A DNA stretch of 8,586 nucleotides from an uncultured Burkholderiales Genera incertae sedis bacterium (GTDB lineage Bacteria > Pseudomonadota > Gammaproteobacteria > Burkholderiales > Eutrophovitaceae). The stretch lies in the NCBI GenBank assembly GCA_905479505.1, contig CAJQMS010000014.1:1-8586 (forward strand). The letters run 5' to 3'. Of this stretch, positions 6,880-8,586 are shown one piece after another. Each line of letters begins with the position of its first letter. The stretch's first letter is position 1. A model generated the notes under the pieces. That model saw nothing but the letters and a program-made list of their open reading frames with translations, was not told the DNA's origin and did no database searches. The translations under genes were made by a program, and so were the position numbers.

Positions 6880-7959
6880 TCCGTGCTTCTGTTCAAATTG
6901 CCGCATAAACCCAAGTAACGCCTCAACTCCCTCTAGCGGCATTGCATTGTATACAGACGCTCGAATACCCCCTACCGAACGATGCCCTTTTAACTGCAGT
7001 AATCCACTATCACCAGCATCTTTCAAGAACAAGCCCTCTAGACTTTCGTCATGAATCCTAAATGGGATATTCATACGAGAGCGGACACTTTTATCAATAG
7101 GACTATGATAGAAAGCGGTCGAATCGATCTGATCATAAAGCATCGACGATTTATTGATATTTTGCCGTTCAATTTCAGCTAATCCACCTTGCTGCTCCAA
7201 CCACTTAAACACTAATCCGGCCATGTAAATAGCATACGTTGGTGGCGTGTTAAACATGGACTGGTTCTCAGCCTGAACCGCGTAACTGAACATCGATGGA
7301 AGTTCGACTGCGCTTCGCTCAATCAAATCTCGACGAACGATTACGATTGTCAATCCGGCTGGGCCAATATTTTTCTGTGCACCAGCATAAATCAAGCCGA
7401 ACTTTGAACAGTCAATGGGCTTGGACAAAATATGCGATGACATGTCAGCAACCAGTGGTCCCGGCAAATCATCAGGGTAATTATGGAATTCGACTCCACC
7501 AATTGTTTCATTCGACGTGATGTGAACATAACTAGACTCTGCACTTAAATCCCAGTCATCAATATGGGGAATATCCGCGAAATTTCTACTTTCAGAGCTA
7601 GCTACAACGTTCACTGACCCTAATTTTTTGCCTTCTTTAATTGCTTTCTTTGACCACTGACCGGTACAAACATAGTCAGCAGGAAGTCCATCCAGCATTA
7701 AATTCATGGGAAGCATAGAAAATTGGGCTGTAGCTCCACCCTGTAAAAACAAAACCTCGTAATCTTTTGTGAGCCCCAAAAGGGACCTCAGAGTTAACTC
7801 TGCATCCTCAGCAATACTTAAAAACTCTTTACCACGATGACTCATCTCAGTCACAGACATCCCAGAACCTGACCAATCAAGCAGCTCCTCTTGTGCCTGC
7901 TCTAAAACTGACCTGGGAAGCACCGCTGGTCCGGCGCTAAAATTATAAATTTTCCTCAC
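6877..7959 (-). CDS. serC: Phosphoserine aminotransferase
   Basis: SerC transfers the amino group of glutamate to 3-phosphohydroxypyruvate, giving phosphoserine; in bacteria the same enzyme usually makes 4-phosphohydroxythreonine for pyridoxal phosphate synthesis. The 360 residues match the family length. Motifs are the opening YNFSAGPAVLP (5-15), HRGKEF (41-46), QGGATAQF (73-80) for the PLP phosphate, TSNETIGG (148-155), VADMSS (170-175), the PLP lysine K196 in YAGAQKNIGPAG (191-202), and the C-terminal GGIRASVYNAM (330-340). The start codon is GTG at 7959-7957, supported by AAGAGG five nt upstream and by the usual MRKIYNFSAGP beginning. It lies 67 nt behind gyrA, the same order as in Pseudomonas, and opens the biosynthetic part of the cluster. 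Confidence 0.97.
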   Translation of the reverse strand: MRKIYNFSAGPAVLPRSVLEQAQEELLDWSGSGMSVTEMSHRGKEFLSIAEDAELTLRSLLGLTKDYEVLFLQGGATAQFSMLPMNLMLDGLPADYVCTGQWSKKAIKEGKKLGSVNVVASSESRNFADIPHIDDWDLSAESSYVHITSNETIGGVEFHNYPDDLPGPLVADMSSHILSKPIDCSKFGLIYAGAQKNIGPAGLTIVIVRRDLIERSAVELPSMFSYAVQAENQSMFNTPPTYAIYMAGLVFKWLEQQGGLAEIERQNINKSSMLYDQIDSTAFYHSPIDKSVRSRMNIPFRIHDESLEGLFLKDAGDSGLLQLKGHRSVGGIRASVYNAMPLEGVEALLGFMRQFEQKHG

Positions 7960-7970
7960 AAAAACCTCTT
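7960..7970 (-). promoter_or_regulatory. serC ribosome binding site (supports GTG start)
   Basis: AAGAGG (7970-7965 on the minus strand) plus a TTTTT spacer stands directly before the GTG at 7959. It decides in favour of this non-ATG start, which also gives the expected SerC N-terminus. Confidence 0.75.
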
Positions 7971-8026
7971 TAATTTAATTTGTCGCTTAGAATGGACAAA
8001 GACAAGCCACGTAACGCGTATAGAAA

Positions 8027-8586
8027 TTAATCCGCCAAATCACTCGAATCTATTTCCCCTGCAACTTCGTCCTGCTCTTTCACCTTGACTAGCCCAGCTA
8101 ATTTTTCGTCAGCGCCAAGATTAATCAGTCGCACTCCCTGCGTCGCCCTACCCATCTCACGAATCTGACTTACAGGGCTTCTGATCAAAACGCCGCCAGT
8201 CGTGATTAACATAGTTTCATCTGTCTCGGTAACCAACTTTGCAGACACGACTCGACCGTTCCGCTCACTGGTCTGAATAGCAACCATTCCTTTTGTTCCT
8301 CTGCCGTGCCTTGTGTACTCGACTACTTTAGTTCTTTTGCCGTAACCGTTCTCTGTCGCGGTCAGTACACTTTGTTCCTCATCATCTACGACAACTAATG
8401 AGATCAATACATTTTCATCAGGCAAACGCATCCCTCTTACTCCGCGCGCAGTCCTCCCCATTGCTCGCACATTACTTTCAGCAAAGCGAACCGCCTTGCC
8501 GCCATCTGAAAACAGCATGACATCGTTTGAACCATTGGTAATAGAAACTCCAACAAGGTGATCACTAGCCTCCAAATCAACGGCAA
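8027..8586 (-). CDS. gyrA: DNA gyrase subunit A, C-terminal 185 residues (5' part outside window)
   Basis: Gyrase A is the breakage-reunion subunit of the A2B2 enzyme that introduces negative supercoils. Only the end of its DNA-wrapping beta-pinwheel domain is present; the frame is open through 8586, and the TTG at 8575 is an internal leucine rather than a start. The blade repeats can be seen: AESNVRAMGRTARGVRGMRL near the window edge, then VEYTRHGRGTKGM, and VSQIREMGRATQGVRLINL near the end, each with the GR..(R/Q/K)G signature. NGSNDVMLFSDGGKAVRF agrees with gammaproteobacterial GyrA. The protein ends in a short acidic tail (EIDSSDLAD), as in E. coli, where the tail moderates DNA wrapping. 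The gyrA box and the catalytic tyrosine lie outside the window. It is followed by serC after 67 nt with no convincing intrinsic terminator. Confidence 0.97.
   Translation of the reverse strand, partial: AVDLEASDHLVGVSITNGSNDVMLFSDGGKAVRFAESNVRAMGRTARGVRGMRLPDENVLISLVVVDDEEQSVLTATENGYGKRTKVVEYTRHGRGTKGMVAIQTSERNGRVVSAKLVTETDETMLITTGGVLIRSPVSQIREMGRATQGVRLINLGADEKLAGLVKVKEQDEVAGEIDSSDLAD

Noticed and set aside
8027..8575. Treating the frame beginning at 8575 as a complete 182-residue gene.
   Set aside because: The codon there is TTG (Leu) inside GyrA; the frame stays open to 8586 and matches the GyrA C-terminal domain throughout.

Overview
The window is one uninterrupted, tightly packed minus-strand gene block. 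In transcription order (right to left) it reads gyrA (3' part), serC, serA, pheA, hisC, tyrA, an aroA-cmk fusion, and rpsA (5' part). This is the gyrA-serC-pheA-hisC-tyrA-aroA-cmk-rpsA 'supraoperon' known from Pseudomonas and many other Gammaproteobacteria. The protein sequences (S1 N-terminus, GyrA C-terminal blades, a P-protein with fused chorismate mutase) agree with a gammaproteobacterium. By eye the DNA has mid to slightly low GC, and an environmental (for example marine) lineage would fit, but the genus cannot be read from this window.

Layout: 8586-8027 holds the last 185 codons of gyrA. After a 67-nt gap, serC and serA supply the two pathway-specific steps before phosphoserine phosphatase in serine synthesis, each with a good Shine-Dalgarno. 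pheA (chorismate mutase-prephenate dehydratase), hisC (histidinol-phosphate/aromatic aminotransferase), tyrA (prephenate dehydrogenase) and aroA-cmk (EPSP synthase joined to CMP kinase) follow with gaps of 2, 11 and 6 nt and a 4-nt ATGA overlap. Their initiation signals are weak, which suggests translational coupling. A 104-nt spacer then leads to rpsA and carries a possible promoter and a hairpin just before a start that lacks a Shine-Dalgarno.

Together the genes link serine synthesis (serC, serA), chorismate formation (aroA) and its conversion to phenylalanine and tyrosine (pheA, tyrA, with hisC as the likely transaminase) to nucleotide and translation housekeeping (cmk, rpsA). Two departures from the usual layout stand out. 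A serA of the short, ACT-ended type is inserted between serC and pheA. AroA is fused to Cmk, whereas Pseudomonas fuses TyrA to AroA. I found no mobile element, tRNA, rRNA, CRISPR array or convincing intrinsic terminator. No stretch without a gene exceeds about 105 bases. This is essentially a core biosynthetic locus; I do not see a wholly new system in it.
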